Of a stretch of DNA of 64,000 bases, positions 34,736-46,117 are shown in pieces. Every line of letters starts with the position of its first letter. Position 1 is the stretch's first letter. The translations under genes and the position numbers were made by a program. The notes under the pieces were generated by a model. The model was given only the letters and a program-made list of their open reading frames with translations. It made no database searches and had not been told where the DNA came from. The DNA is from Chlamydomonas sphaeroides (lineage: Eukaryota; Chlorophyta; Chlorophyceae; Chlamydomonadales; Chlamydomonadaceae). The DNA lies in NCBI GenBank assembly GCA_001662425.1, contig BDDC01000181.1, positions 1-64,000 on the forward strand. Direction: 5' to 3'.

Positions 34736-35279
34736 TACGGGGCCGCATAACGGGTTATGCGGACGCAGTTACAGCAGGCCCGCTGTAACTTCATGGTAGC
34801 AAAGCAATAATATAACTGCAAGTAACTCCAGACATAGGGGATGTTGGCTAACACAACAGCGATGCCGTCCGCCTTCGAGGTCGTGCTGGTCCAAGTCCGG
34901 CGCACAATCGCGCCTGCACGACACTGCTGGTGCTTCATGATATCGCAGTCACACAGAATGGCTAGTAATCGACACCCTCCTGGATGCTGACGTTCGGTGT
35001 CCGAGCTCACTGCAAGTCCTGACATCTGTACCAGGGGTGACCCCTTATCGGTGCCGATGCTTATCGCGAGGGCGACCAGACAGACAGGCCGTGCCTGGGG
35101 AAGCGATGCAACCGGGCTTATGATTACCCGGCGTCGACGCAGGCGCCGCGGCGGCCACGGCCACCGCCGCCGGAGACGACGGCAGCTCACGCCGCCGAGT
35201 TGGCCGTGGTCGCGGCTGTTCGCGGCGCTGCAGCAAAGGCTCTGCGCTGCGCAACGTCCTTCGCTACACACTGATCGCT
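34736..35279. other. Interval between the two gene fragments
   Basis: No gene or repeat recognised. Lower GC than the flanks. Confidence 0.5.
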
Positions 35280-35687
35280 ACAGCTGCTGCTGCTGAGAGA
35301 ATGAGTTGTGCTGCGCCGGGCCCAATCGCGGCGATGCCAGCACAGTCGCGCCAGCGGCTGCCACGCCCCTCCACGCCGGACGGCCGCAGTGCCCCGGCCC
35401 ATGCCCGTGACCCAGCCCATGCTGCTGCTGAGCCTGCAGGCTGACGGCGGCGACGGCCGCCGTCGACGCCGCCAGGCTGGCTGACGGCCCTTTGAGCTTG
35501 TCAGCGCCGCCCGCTGCGCGGCGAGGTCGGCCGCCGACCTGTGCGCGACAGCGGCCTGGCCGCCGCTGCCGGTTGCCGTGCGGTTGGCGAACGAGATGCT
35601 GTACGACAGGGATGAGCGCATGGCGGCGGTCGGGCCCTCGGGAAGTAGTGGTGTGCCCCTGAGCCGGAGCCCGAGCCGGCGGCGTCG
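35280..35687 (-). pseudogene. Partial copy of the DYRK gene N-terminal exon
   Basis: The segment corresponds to about 30053-30465 of the DYRK second exon (the Gln-rich part up to EGPTAA.RSSLSYS). Matches include gttgtgctgcgcc and gccagcacagtcgcgccagc. It carries an inserted cctccacgccggacggccgc-type piece and several deletions that break the frame. No kinase sequence is present, so it cannot make a functional DYRK. It ends exactly where Fanzor-like sequence begins. Confidence 0.8.
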
Positions 35688-36637
35688 CGGCGATGGGCAG
35701 GCGCCTACTCGGCGATCAGCCGCCTGGGCCAGCCGCCTCGCATGGAGTTCGTTCGGCTGCTGCGCGAGCGGTATGCGCGGCACATGGTCATAAATAACGA
35801 GTGCCGCACCTCGTCGGTAAAAAGGGTTTTGGGTGGAAGGTGGCGTGAAAGAGTGCATGTCTGCTAGAAGGGGAGCCGGAGGTGCTTGCTCTAGGTCACG
35901 GAGTGTGCGCAGCCCCTGCCCTGGTTCAGGGGTTTGGTTTCGTTATTTATTTTTTTACTACGCCCCAGGTCTGCAACAACTGCGGCCAGCTGCCTGCGAG
36001 GATGCTGCCTGGGGCGCGGCGTGCGCATGGCGTGCATTTCTGCCAAGGCTGCGGCACGACATGGGGTGAGTGTCGCGGGGTTATGGGTGGGTGACTGGGT
36101 GGCCAGGTGAATGGGTTACACCAGCAGCGGGACAGCGCGGTAACGAACACCGGCAGCGCCGCCGCCCGCCGCACACACACAAGGCGTCGCGCGTCGGGTA
36201 TATGTTGGTTATTATGAACACACACTTTTTGATCCGTAACAAGGGGAGGCATCCGCAGATTCACACACATCAGCACGCCATTCTTTCCCACAACACTTCA
36301 GCACTTTTTTCGTGCCAGCCACTACATCGGCCTCGCCTGGCCCGCCACGCAAACTTCAGCACACCGTTCGCACCGTCAACCTGCAGAGCTGCAGTGCATC
36401 ATTTTTTAATCTGGCCTCAACGCCCTGACCTCAACGCCGCTCTTAACATGCTGCTGCTGCTGTGCCTCCAGCTGCTTGGGGCTGAGCGCCCGGCCTGCTT
36501 CCGCCCTGGTGGTGGCGATGGGCCGGGCGGCGATCCGCCGGGGCGGCGATGCGCCGGGTGGCGGAAGCGATGGTGGTAGCGGCCGCCGCAAGCGGCCGCG
36601 ACACAGCGAGAGCGGCAGCGGCGGCGACGTGCGTTGA
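35688..36637 (+). pseudogene. 3' half of a Fanzor (eukaryotic TnpB-like RNA-guided nuclease) gene
   Basis: Fanzors are OMEGA-type nucleases related to TnpB and Cas12. Exon 35688-35816 reads in frame through AYSAISRLG, MEFVRLLRERYARHM and NNECRTSS. A GT/AG intron follows. Exon 35969-36065 reads VCNNCGQLPARML and HGVHFCQGCGTTW. Together they give the order expected at the RuvC C-terminus: N-E-x-RTSS-x-C-x2-C, then C-x2-C of the zinc ribbon. At 36415-36480 is PDLNAALNMLLLLCLQLL, matching the final RuvC Asp motif (D-x-N-A-A-x-N). The C-terminal tail is GGSGRKRPRHSESGSG then GDVR and a stop at 36637. It is a remnant: the 5' part (RuvC I, recognition lobe) is missing, no good acceptor precedes the Asp motif, and one frameshift near 36530 separates the Asp-motif frame from the tail. 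Confidence 0.75.
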
Positions 36638-36830
36638 GAAGTGCATTCCTGCCGTTTCAGGCAGTTCGGGCGGCTAGGTCCGGCCCGTGGGGTGAGGGCA
36701 CGGAGGTCTGTGTGCCCGAGACCCCTCAAATAGTCTCAGCTACAACCGCATATTGACCGATGGTGTTCGTCTGGTCTGAGTGGCCTCTTTTTGGGGCGAG
36801 CCATGCACCCATGCGCAGCTGGGACAGGAT
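36638..36830 (+). mobile_element. Fanzor-associated terminal block; candidate guide-RNA region and element end
   Basis: Directly after the Fanzor stop comes aagtgcattcctgccgtttc (with the small stem CTGCC/GGCAG). Next is a GGGCAC...GTGCCC stem at about 36695-36717. The block finishes with ggcctctttttggggcgagc and catgcacccatgcgcagctg, ending near 36828. Parts of this block recur at 11560, 12117, 12822, 59848 and 61063. The GGGCAC/GTGCCC stem is kept in the 59.9 and 61.1 kb copies. In characterised TnpB/Fanzor elements the guide RNA is made from this position. That role here is inferred. Confidence 0.55.
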
Positions 36831-38594
36831 TGAAGGTGGCATTGATGCCAGACAAGTTAGAGAATGAGTTGCAATGCTGCTCTTCGGCAGCCAGAGCACT
36901 CTGAGCGAAGGGCTGAGCGGAATGCAGGACCGGGCGCTGCAGTGACCGGTAGTTGCTTCAGGATGCTTCCAGTGAGGTGCCGCGAAACCTGCTGATGGCC
37001 CTACAGGACGCGCTGTTGTGAAGCAGCCGCTCTGCCGGAGCCGCCGAGGACTTGGTTGGCACGGCATCACTGACGACTCGGAGACGCTCGGAGCGGGAGA
37101 TTCGCAGGCGAGGGCCGAGCCCCGGCAGCCGGCCAGGAGATGGAGGCAGATCATTTTGCACGCGCAGCAGAGCTACACCGCAACACGCCGTCAAAGCCGA
37201 TGCACAACAATTAGAAGAAGTCCCTCGACTCATCATGGATCAGCGAGAACACGGTATCTGCGCACGCGGAGCGCGTTTAAGGCTGGCCTCTTGTTGGCCG
37301 TCTTGTGTCATCCATACGTTGCTATTGGCAGGGCGCCAGCACGCCACTAGGCCCATTCGCCCGCAGGGTTCACACTCAGTTGACGCGGGCCGCCGTCAGT
37401 GCCAGAATGCAGCCGCGCAGCGCGCATGGAGGCTGGCGGCAGGGCCGTTGCAGCCAACATAGCAGTAGCCACACATTACTACCTCGCCTGCCTCGATTGG
37501 TTGGAGTGCGGCCATTTCACCAAAGAAGACTAACACACAACCCCCCATCATGGTTGGGCGCACCGGTAACCACCCACCATAGCCTTGACGGCCTCCGGAC
37601 TACCCGCGTCCAGCTCAGCGCGCATAGCCGCCAACAGCAGTGCATCGGCCGACGGTTCAAACTAGGCCCGACCGGGGCTGCACGCGGTGCCACACCTCCG
37701 CCGCCACAACCCATGTGCCGCACCACCCGTTTAACCATGCCCACCATACACTGAACGGCGCGCCATAGCTTTTATTGCGCGTAAAAGAGGCGCCAAAGCC
37801 CAGCCTCCCATGCAGCACACCCCCCATACAGGCCCCCCGATGCAGCGAGCGACTCGTGCACCGCTTCGACTCTCGCTTGAGAGCGAGCAGTGCGCTCAAG
37901 GCACGACACATAACCACGGGGATGCCCTCTTTCTTAGCATGACAGGACAAGAGAGTGCTTAGGTAGGGCCAGCAGAGCGACCCCTGACTAGCCTAGCCGG
38001 CCTCCCTGCTTCCGGTGTCTCCGCTTCCTACTGCGCCCACCCCTTCATAGCCCCATCTCAACCTGGCGCGGAGAAGCTTATGCGCCCTTAGAACCTACTA
38101 CGCTGTCTTTCTGGTGTTTAAGAGTACGCAGCGATGTCGACTCAGCGGCAGCAGCACACGCGGTTGCAGGCAGCGCGCATGACCCCGCCCAACCAAATCT
38201 CCCATCGCACATCAGCAGTACGACCCAGGCAGGCTCTGTCCGGTTATGGGGGCGGAGGTCACTTGGACGACTCCACCTGACAGGGTCCACAGTCCCATCG
38301 CCAGGCAGCCATCCCTGACCTCAGGTCGTTGCAATGGTGAAGACGGCAGCTCATATGGGTCTCGTTTGTTCTCAAGAGTGCCGTCGCACGGAACGTTGAC
38401 TCTCATCCAAGCAGGGCGCAAGCCCTGTGACGTTTGGCGCACCGGTTTCGGCCAGGCGCTCCGGCAACGCGAGTGCACGCCGTCAAGCCGTCGTCGGCCG
38501 CCAAGCGGCTTGAGGAAAGCCAACACAGGCCAGCCCAGCGCCAGCGGCTGGCAAGGACCCGGCCGCGCAGCGCCGCGCCTGGGCGGGCCTTGCC
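36831..38594. other. Intergenic
   Basis: No exon chain or repeat recognised. Part is presumably 3' UTR of the minus-strand KH gene. Confidence 0.5.
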
Positions 38595-41115
38595 TTAGCC
38601 CAGCCACTGCTTGGGCCGCGCGCCGCCGCGGCCGCCGCCGGCGGCCTGGATCAGGCGGTGTGAGGCGCTCATGGCGTAGTCCTCACTGGTCCCCATGTGG
38701 CCGCCACCCATGTGGGCGGTGCCCATGTGGCCGGTCCCCATGTGGCCGGTCCCCATGTGCAGCGAGGCGCCGCCGCCCGCGCCGCCGTGACCGCCGCCGG
38801 CCCCCATGGGCAGCACGGGCATGTAGGCAGCCTCCTGGTACTGCATGGCGCCGCCTATTGGGAATAAATGAGATGTGGGGAGGGAGAGCAGGGCCGCGGG
38901 TGACGTCCCATTGCATGCCAGATGGGCGAAGGGCGGCAGTGCAGGGCGCAGCGGGCGCGCCGGCAGGCTGACGGCGGGATGTACCCAGGGAGTAGCAAAC
39001 AACTGAGACACCACTGGCTGCCATAGGGGGACGAGGGCGCGGCCGGTGTTCCGACCAGTTGGGCTGTGGAGAGAGAGGGCGGCGGGGTCCCGGCCCGCCA
39101 GGCCGGCAGCACGGGCTTGCATGCGGCATGGCAGCCGCGTGTGGGGGCGGGGGCGGGCATGGCAGATATGGTGGCAGGCGGCCAAGGAGGGCAGGGCGGC
39201 TATAGAATCATGGCGGCGAGGCGGCCGTTACGGCACGCAGCCGTCATGAAGGACCGGGGATCTACACCAACACAACTGGAGGCAGGGCCTGCATGGGCCG
39301 CAGTGGTCGTCGCCGCAGGTCCACTGGGCTTCTGGTGCAGCCAGCACGAAGCAGCTATGGGCCCGGTCCAGTCTGGATGCTCAGCCGGGCTCTGCGCTCA
39401 CCTCCCAGGGAGCTCAGGTCGCCTGTGGGTATGGCCAGCTGCTGCAGCTGCGCGTTCACCAGCGACATGGTGCCCTGCTGCGCCAGCGCCGCGTCCTGCT
39501 GCAGCGCCTGCGGTTCGTCGCGTGGCACACGTGGAGCCGGGGACAGGCAAGCGTAAGCTACTTGCCGGCATGAGCGCTGGGCGCCCCTCACAGAGCTCGC
39601 GCACGGGCTAAGTTAGGCACAACGATGCCTGTTTCGACCGAAGCCTAGAAGTTGCTCGCGGCGACAGCGCCAGTGATGAGCGTGCAGTAGCGGGCATGCA
39701 GAAACTCTCACCAGAACGCTCTGCGCCGGGAGGCCGGTGGCCATCAGGGGATAGACGTGCTGGAGGGACTCCGCGGGGCGCAGGCCGTATGGCGTGCCCA
39801 TCGGGGGAGGCGCTGTCCGGTCGTCATACAGCTGGGAAGCGGGGATGAGCCCGTAACTGCAGGTGCACAGCGAAAGACAGCGGGGCAGTGGAAGCACGGG
39901 CTAGGCAGCGGCACAGAAGCTGCTGCAGTGGCGCCGGCCATGCGCTCAGGCGCACGCGCGCACCAACTCGCGCGACTCACCCGGGCGCATAGACCGGACG
40001 CGGCTCTGTGAAAGCGGGATAGCCGTTCCTTCCGTTCGTGGGGCGAGTTGCCTGTCGCAGGAGCGCGAACCCCTTGAAGCTCCCTGCGATGGATGAGAGA
40101 GACGAAAGCCGGACGCAGAACGCAGACGCGTTGCAGTGCGAAAACAGCTCACATCGCAAACAAATTAAACAGCAGGCCATTCAGCAGCCTCATAGCGGCC
40201 ACACAGAGGAAGGCTACAACGTAAGGCTGCTTAGTCACAACTGAAGCCTCAACCGCTGCACTGTTGCCGCACGACTCGACCACTGCCTTGACATTTGTAA
40301 CACTTGAATGCTTTCGTGAGATAACATAACTATGACCGCATAACGCGGGGTTTCGGGCTAACTTATTTTTGCCCCTTACACGCAATTTCATGATTGTATG
40401 ACAGGTGGCGATGAAATAGCGAAGAAGGCAGCGATATGTTCGCGGTTGCACGACACAGCAGGAGCTCGCTGCACAGCGACTTCACAGCCAGGTGGGCCCG
40501 ACTGGTCGGAACACCGGGAACTCCTGGGGCCGGATGGGGATGGGTCTGGGAACTCACCGCGGATGATATCGGTAACGATGCTGACGGCAAGATTGACCGA
40601 ATAGGCAGCGCCTGGGGGGCGTAGCGGCCGGGGTGGATGTTGGCTGCGGCGCAGCTCTGGCACAAGATGCCACGCCGCAGCCGTGCTGCAAGCAATGCGC
40701 ATTCCTAACCTGAAATGGAAACCCTTGTCGGGTCGACGCTCTGATCTGCGCAACACAAGAGCAAGGCCGCTCAGCATCCGCGCCAACAGAGAATGCGAGG
40801 CCCGACCGCTTCACACCAAGCGCAGCGCGTTCGACAAGTGAAGCAGAAGCTCCCGCACTATGGTGGAGCCGATTTGCTGACGCGTGGGCGCGAACAAAAT
40901 GCGGAATTTCTCCAGCTGAGCCTCGCTGCCCTACCAATTTGTATCGTGGCACCGGTGTAAGTCTGTAGAGCCTTCACGGTCTCGCCGTTCTGCGTTCGAG
41001 AGTTGACGTGAGCGGAATGTATTGCCGAGCAAGTCTGCGCCACCGCGCGCACCTTTCCAATAACACGCCCAACCATGCTGCGTGGACATTCGAGCACAGC
41101 GTTGCTGGTCCTCAT
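38595..41115 (-). CDS. Single KH-domain RNA-binding protein
   Basis: Eight exons join in frame: 41115-41053, 40989-40935, 40745-40710, 40611-40558, 40083-39981, 39856-39712, 39507-39402 and 38854-38595, giving 273 residues. Residues ~6-70 make one type-I KH domain (AVLECPRSMVGRVIGK, NGETVKALQTYTGATIQID, PTRVSISG, VSIVTDIIRG). The GxxG loop GKNG is at 20-23. KH domains bind single-stranded RNA or DNA. The middle part is Pro/Tyr-rich (LYDDRTAPPPMGTPYGLRP), followed by a Gln-rich helix and a C-terminal HMGTG repeat (38695-38760). The first exon begins at an in-frame ATG, but an upstream exon cannot be excluded. The last three internal exons were partly duplicated to 33.8-34.7 kb. Confidence 0.85.
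38695..38762 (-). repeat. Coding 15-bp repeat (HMGTG units)
   Basis: Tandem units near ccccatgtggccggt encode HMGTGHMGTGHMGTAHMGGG in the last KH-gene exon. Confidence 0.8.
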
Positions 41116-41990
41116 GATTCGCGTTGGGTGGTGAGGCCCAGCGACGTTGTATGCAAACGCCAAGTAATGACTAGTAGGTATAGCTGCAGTTATGACAAGG
41201 GAGCAGTTCTATGGCTATGGACTGGGAGAAGTGCGTAGCGGAGGCGCCCTAATGGTGCTGCCGATGCGTCGGTGCAGGGTTGGAACAGTCCGACTGAGCT
41301 CCTACAGCACCATACGCTGCGTTTCCGCCTACGTATTTGGGGATAAGTGGCTCTGACGCTCAGGCCGCAGTCAAGGTCATAAGGCGTGCGGGTTGCCGTG
41401 AAGTATTCGTCGTCCCACCTTCAGGACGCGTAGGGCGCGGTGCCTAGGGTATGTCTACCCGTTCAGCTTCGTGTTACAAAAGAAACACAGCCGAGGACGA
41501 CCGTCGGGTATGAATCCATCGTCGCTTACCCTCCAGCACTGCTTTCGTGAATGCTAATAGTATGCTTTGCACTCTTGCCAAGTCCGCAAATTACTTCTGG
41601 CCTGGACTTGAGTCACACCTAACCAGGCCCCTAGGGCCCCCGAGCGTCCCCACAGCCCTCGTCACTCGGGGAGCAGCTTGCTGCGCCGCAGCCCCGAGGC
41701 GCTGTCGCCCAGGACCCAAAGAGCGCACGCCAGGAAATCCTCATATAATGCAAGATCCATCGCTTCTATGTGACCACCGGCGAGTACGCCACAGTGCGGT
41801 CTGTAGCCACTAATGCTTGAAAGCCCATCCCGGCACTTCGCCGCCGCTCATCACCTCACGCCACTCGGTCCTCTTCGCCACTCGGTCGTAAGTTTGCGAT
41901 AAGTTCCCCTGATACGCCCCCGGCGTTCAACTGCGACACAGTCAGCACGACGGCGCCACTGCACCCGCGCGTGGTCTCAAGCCCGCAACC
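41116..41990. other. Spacer between DeSI and KH genes
   Basis: It holds the probable DeSI 3' UTR and the KH-gene promoter. No coding exon recognised. Confidence 0.6.
41474..41478 (-). terminator. Probable polyadenylation signal of the DeSI gene
   Basis: TGTAA on the minus strand, about 510 nt past the stop codon at 41991. TGTAA is the usual volvocine polyadenylation signal. Confidence 0.45.
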
Positions 41991-44900
41991 TCACATGTCC
42001 AGTAAGTGCTGCGCCGGCTGCTTGGCAGCACCTCTTGGCGGCGCCGACGGCCACGACACGTCCGGAGCCGCCGCTGCTTCGGCAGCCGACACACCGTCCC
42101 CCACCACATCCAGCGGAAGCAGCGAATGGCTTATGAACTGCTGCGCTGGGGGCTGCGTCGGCGCCGGCGCCGGCTGGTCAAGCGGCGGCGCCGAGCGGAC
42201 CGGCGTGGTTGCGCCGGCGCCGCCGCGCCAGCCCGCACCGCCTGCGCCGCTGCCGCCGGTCTGGCCTTCGTAGGGCAGGGTGGCATCGTCCTCTTCCAGC
42301 CGTGACTGGCGAGTCTTGATGAGACCAAACTGCGCATTGTGAGAGGCGGCAGGGCGGGGCCGGGGCAGCGTGGGCCCAAGGCGGTGGGTGAAGCACGCGC
42401 ACACACAGCGCGACGCCGCGGGTATGACGTGTTGATGGGCCGCTGTGCGCGCTCTGCTGCCAGGCTGCTTGTGCCGTACAGGGCTTGAGCACCGAGCACC
42501 AAGCAGAGGGGCAGAGCTGCAGCACAGCGAGCCCCGCCCTGCCCAGCTGCGCAGCATCCCCAGCGCCACGCAGGCTGGCAAGTCAAAATGCTGACATGGC
42601 TTGGTGCGGTGCACTGCACAATATGCAGCCTGCTTGCAGTACAGTTAGATGTAGAACCTACACTTTCCTGTACTGTACATTGCATGCATGCAGTGCATTC
42701 TTGCAGTACATGTAGGAATGTACCACGTGTCAGACAGACAGCAGTTCAACATTGTACTGCTTGCAGTACAGGTGGCAATCGACACGCGGCAGGTCGTGAT
42801 GCTGCATAACCGCAGCACGCACCGCCCGCCGACCCTACCAGGAATTGCTTGGTGCCGTCGCCGGCAGACACCTCGAGCTCCTGCCATTTGCTGCGCAGCG
42901 CGCTCGCGATGCTCGCGCCCACGCCCCCGCCGCCGTCCAGGCCACCAGAGCTGCTCAACTCCGCGTCGTACGCCGGGTCGCCTCGCTCGCCGATGCCCGG
43001 GTCCGACGGCGACGGCGAGAAGAGCCGCAGCCTGCTGGCAAGCCTGCCAACGCTCGCGAACAGCTCGGAGCCGCGGGCCTCTGACTCGGAGCCCAGCTCT
43101 CCGTCCGCGGCTGACCTGGGGCCGGGCCCCGCGCCGTCGCCCGGGCCGTTGCCGCCCTCGTCGTCGTGCGGCCCCGCCGTGACCTGGGGCACAGAGGCAA
43201 GCAGCGGCTCGTGGGCGGGGAGGCCAGGCGCGCCAGGGGCGGCTCGTGGGCACTAGACGGGCCCGCCGGGTGCGCCCGGGCGGCCCGGTGGGGTCTTTCC
43301 GCAGTGCGCCAGTGTCGCAAAGCGCGGCGGTCATTGCCAAAGCCGCACCAGGTACCACATGCGCCCGGTCGCGGCTCTCAGGTTGCGCGGGATTGAGGCC
43401 GCCCGGACAAGGACTCAACCCGCCCTGCACGGCGGCCGCTGCCCCACCGCCCCACCTCCAACCGGCCCACCTCCAACTGCTCACACCGCCCCACCTCCAA
43501 CCGGCCCACCTCCAACTGCCCCACCTGAGCCACCATGCGGGCCGACACCTCCCGCAGCCACGAGGCGCTCTGCGCCGCCGTCAGGCTGAGGTTGCTGCCG
43601 ACGCGCTTGGCCAGCGCGGACGCCTCGGCCGTGAAGCGCACGGTCGCGTCTGCGCTCTGCGCAAAGCGGTTCAGCCAGGCTGCGGCGGAGCGCGGGGCAG
43701 GGCGGTTTGCGTTGGCGGCGCGGGTCGTGCGGAGCTGCAAGCGATGTGGGGCACCATGCGCCGGCTGGGCGTTTGTGGCCGTTAAGCCGAGCGGCACCGC
43801 ACAGCCTCCTTGGCTGCAACGCCGCCCCGCCCCGCCGCCATCGGGGGCCTTGGCCCCTTGGGCCCCTGCGCACCCGGCGGCGCCGGCACCCCAAGCTCCT
43901 CGCACAGCGCTTCGCAGAAGTGGCAGCAGTTGCGCTGCAGCAGGTCGTACGACATGCCGGGCCATGCGGCCTGCGGGGAGGAGGTCATTCATCATGGTTT
44001 CACGGTTTCACCAGGTGCGAGCGGACGGCATTGACACAAACACAAGCAGCCTGAACAGCATGCTGCGCCCGGGTGGTGCGGTTTAGGCCGTGGCTAGGCG
44101 CGGCCTTCACCAAACGGGGCGGGACGGCCACGGCCTGCTGGTGCCGCTACGCTGGGGCTTTGACCGCGTGGGGTTTGGCCCCGCCGCCATGGCGCCATAC
44201 CTTGAGCCTGGATAGGATGGCCTTGAGCTGCGGGTGCGGGCGGCAGCAGGCAGCAAGGCACAAAGGGCCAGAGCCGTCAGCGCAGGCACCTCCGCCCGCA
44301 GCGTGTGACGCCAGCCGCCCGGCCCGAAGGACCAAGACGCCGACCCGCGCCGGTGCGAGCTTGCTTGCAGGCGGCTGGGGCCCGCAGGACACGCCTGGCA
44401 GCCGTCGCCTCCATACACACGCAGGCGCCCTTCCAGCTAACGTGCATGACGGGTGGTGTGCCGACACAGGTGACTGCACCTCCAGGCCCCCTGACACCTT
44501 GCAGCTGGACGCTTTGCAACAACCTGCTGTGACAAGAGGCTGTGGCGCAAGGCTGTGACGCTGCCTGTGCGCTCGGGTCAATTTCCCCGTCGCAGCCCTG
44601 GTCACAACCCCTGCCACACACACCAAAGTCGCTGCACTGGCCGTCGTGTCACTGCGGTAACGTGTCACTGCGGTAACGCGGGCTGCGCTGGGCCGGGACT
44701 CGGGGTCCTTGCGGGCGCTCCTGGTTGGGCTTCCTTCCGCACTGGCGCACCTAANNNNNNNNNNNNNNNNNNNNNNNNNNNNNNNNNNNNNNNNNNNNNN
44801 NNNNNNNNNNNNNNNNNNNNNNNNNNNNNNNNNNNNNNNNNNNNNNNNNNNNNNNNNNNNNNNNNNNNNNNNNNNNNNNNNNNNNNNNNNNNNNNNNNNN

Positions 44901-46117
44901 NNNNNNNNNNNNNNNNNNNNNNNNNNNNNNNNNNNNNNNNNNNNNNNNNNNNNNNNNNNNNNNNNNNNNNNNNNNNNNNNNNNNNNNNNNNNNNNNNNNN
45001 NNNNNNNNNNNNNNNNNNNNNNNNNNNNNNNNNNNNNNNNNNNNNNNNNNNNNNNNNNNNNNNNNNNNNNNNNNNNNNNNNNNNNNNNNNNNNNNNNNNN
45101 NNNNNNNNNNNNNNNNNNNNNNNNNNNNNNNNNNNNNNNNNNNNNNNNNNTTTATACTTATACTTATTTCTGAACACAACAAAGTAACGTCGCGTAATTA
45201 CTATCAATACACCCAGGGCGTGTCGCGCGTGTTGTGTTGCTCTTTTCTCCTTTTCCTCAGCACACAAAGTCACGGCCTCCCACCTCCTGCTTGGTTTTGT
45301 TGGTCACGCCGAGCTCGATGCTCTCCCTGCGGGAGCGGGCACGCTGGGACGGCGATTGAGCGTGCCCGGCCCGACCCACATTGCCACACGCTGCAAGAGC
45401 AGCATGATGCATGCCGGGATTGGGTGCGGAGCTGCCGCGCAGAGTCCCGGAGTGAGCCACAAGCTTGCGTGGCGTACGCGCGAAGGCGGTACCCACCGGA
45501 AAGTGTATAGGCCGTTGCTGCGCGCCCGACATGCGTACACGCCGGTCCCGCCTTCGCAGTACCCGAAGCTCCATTCCACGCCCTGCAGGCGGGTGGCAGC
45601 CGAGCACGCAGGCGGGCTTGGCACGCTGTTGGAAGCTTGGGGCCTCCTGCGCTGGGCGGCAAGGGCGCGGGCGTGGTGCGCACCTCGACCTCCACGGCGC
45701 CATGGAAGACGCCGCCCCAGTCGATGCTCCGGGTGATGCTATTGAGGCGGGTGATAACAGAGTTCTGCTGGTCGCTACCGAGGTTGGTCACCTGGGGCGC
45801 GGGGTTAAGGGCGGCTGAGAGACTGCAGAGGGTGGGTGGTGAGGTAGGTGAGTTCGTGCATGGTGGCGCGGTGGCGTGAGGGCTGGAGATGCGCGGTGTG
45901 CGACACGACCGGCACCGGCTCGCAGAGGCGCTCCTTTCGCGGAGCGCCCCTATATAGCCCGCCCTGATATGCTGTGACGTGCAGAGCGCCGGGTTGTTGT
46001 CCAAGGCCGTGCCGTTGCGAGCCTCGTTGCGAGGACCCGACGCTCGCGTGTGCGTCGCTTCGGACAAGGCACGGTTTGTTAATTGCTTACATCGTATACC
46101 GATAGATTGACGAGCAT
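41991..46117 (-). CDS. PPPDE/DeSI-type deSUMOylating isopeptidase
   Basis: PPPDE proteins are cysteine isopeptidases acting on SUMO or ubiquitin conjugates. Nine exons join perfectly: 46117-46091, 45791-45684, 45582-45497, 45326-45284, 44227-44201, 43970-43874, 43679-43525, 43183-42839 and 42329-41991; 408 residues. The start is the short exon MLVNLSVYD. Catalytic His39 is in GGVFHGAVEVE, and the nucleophile is Cys112 in LLQRNCCHFCEALCEELG. Other hallmarks are VEWSFGYCEGGTGVY, TFRESIELGVTNKTKQE and WLNRFAQSADATVRF. The catalytic domain is residues ~1-145. The 260-residue tail is Gly/Ser/Pro-rich and has no known domain. A 396-base gap falls in the intron between exons 4 and 5. The protein reads through without loss (KTKQE/LKAILSRLK/AAWPGMSYDLL), so no exon seems missing. 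It is closer to DESI2 than to DESI1. Confidence 0.93.
43438..43526. repeat. Short tandem repeat in a DeSI intron
   Basis: ccacctccaaccggcccacctccaactg-type units (two to three copies) next to the donor at 43525. Confidence 0.7.
44755..45150. other. Assembly gap (396 N)
   Basis: Run of unknown bases inside a DeSI intron. Confidence 1.

Noticed and set aside
44555..45273. Open frames spanning the run of N
   Set aside because: They exist only because unknown bases carry no stop codons.
45861..45863. Minus-strand ATG (MHELTYL) as DeSI start
   Set aside because: No usable donor follows it, and the 46117 start gives the conserved YD-V-T-N junction.
45945..45960. TATA-like sequence (ctatata on the minus strand) as DeSI promoter
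   Set aside because: It lies downstream of the short first exon 46117-46091, whose MLVNLSVYD joins perfectly to VTNLGS, so it is intronic.
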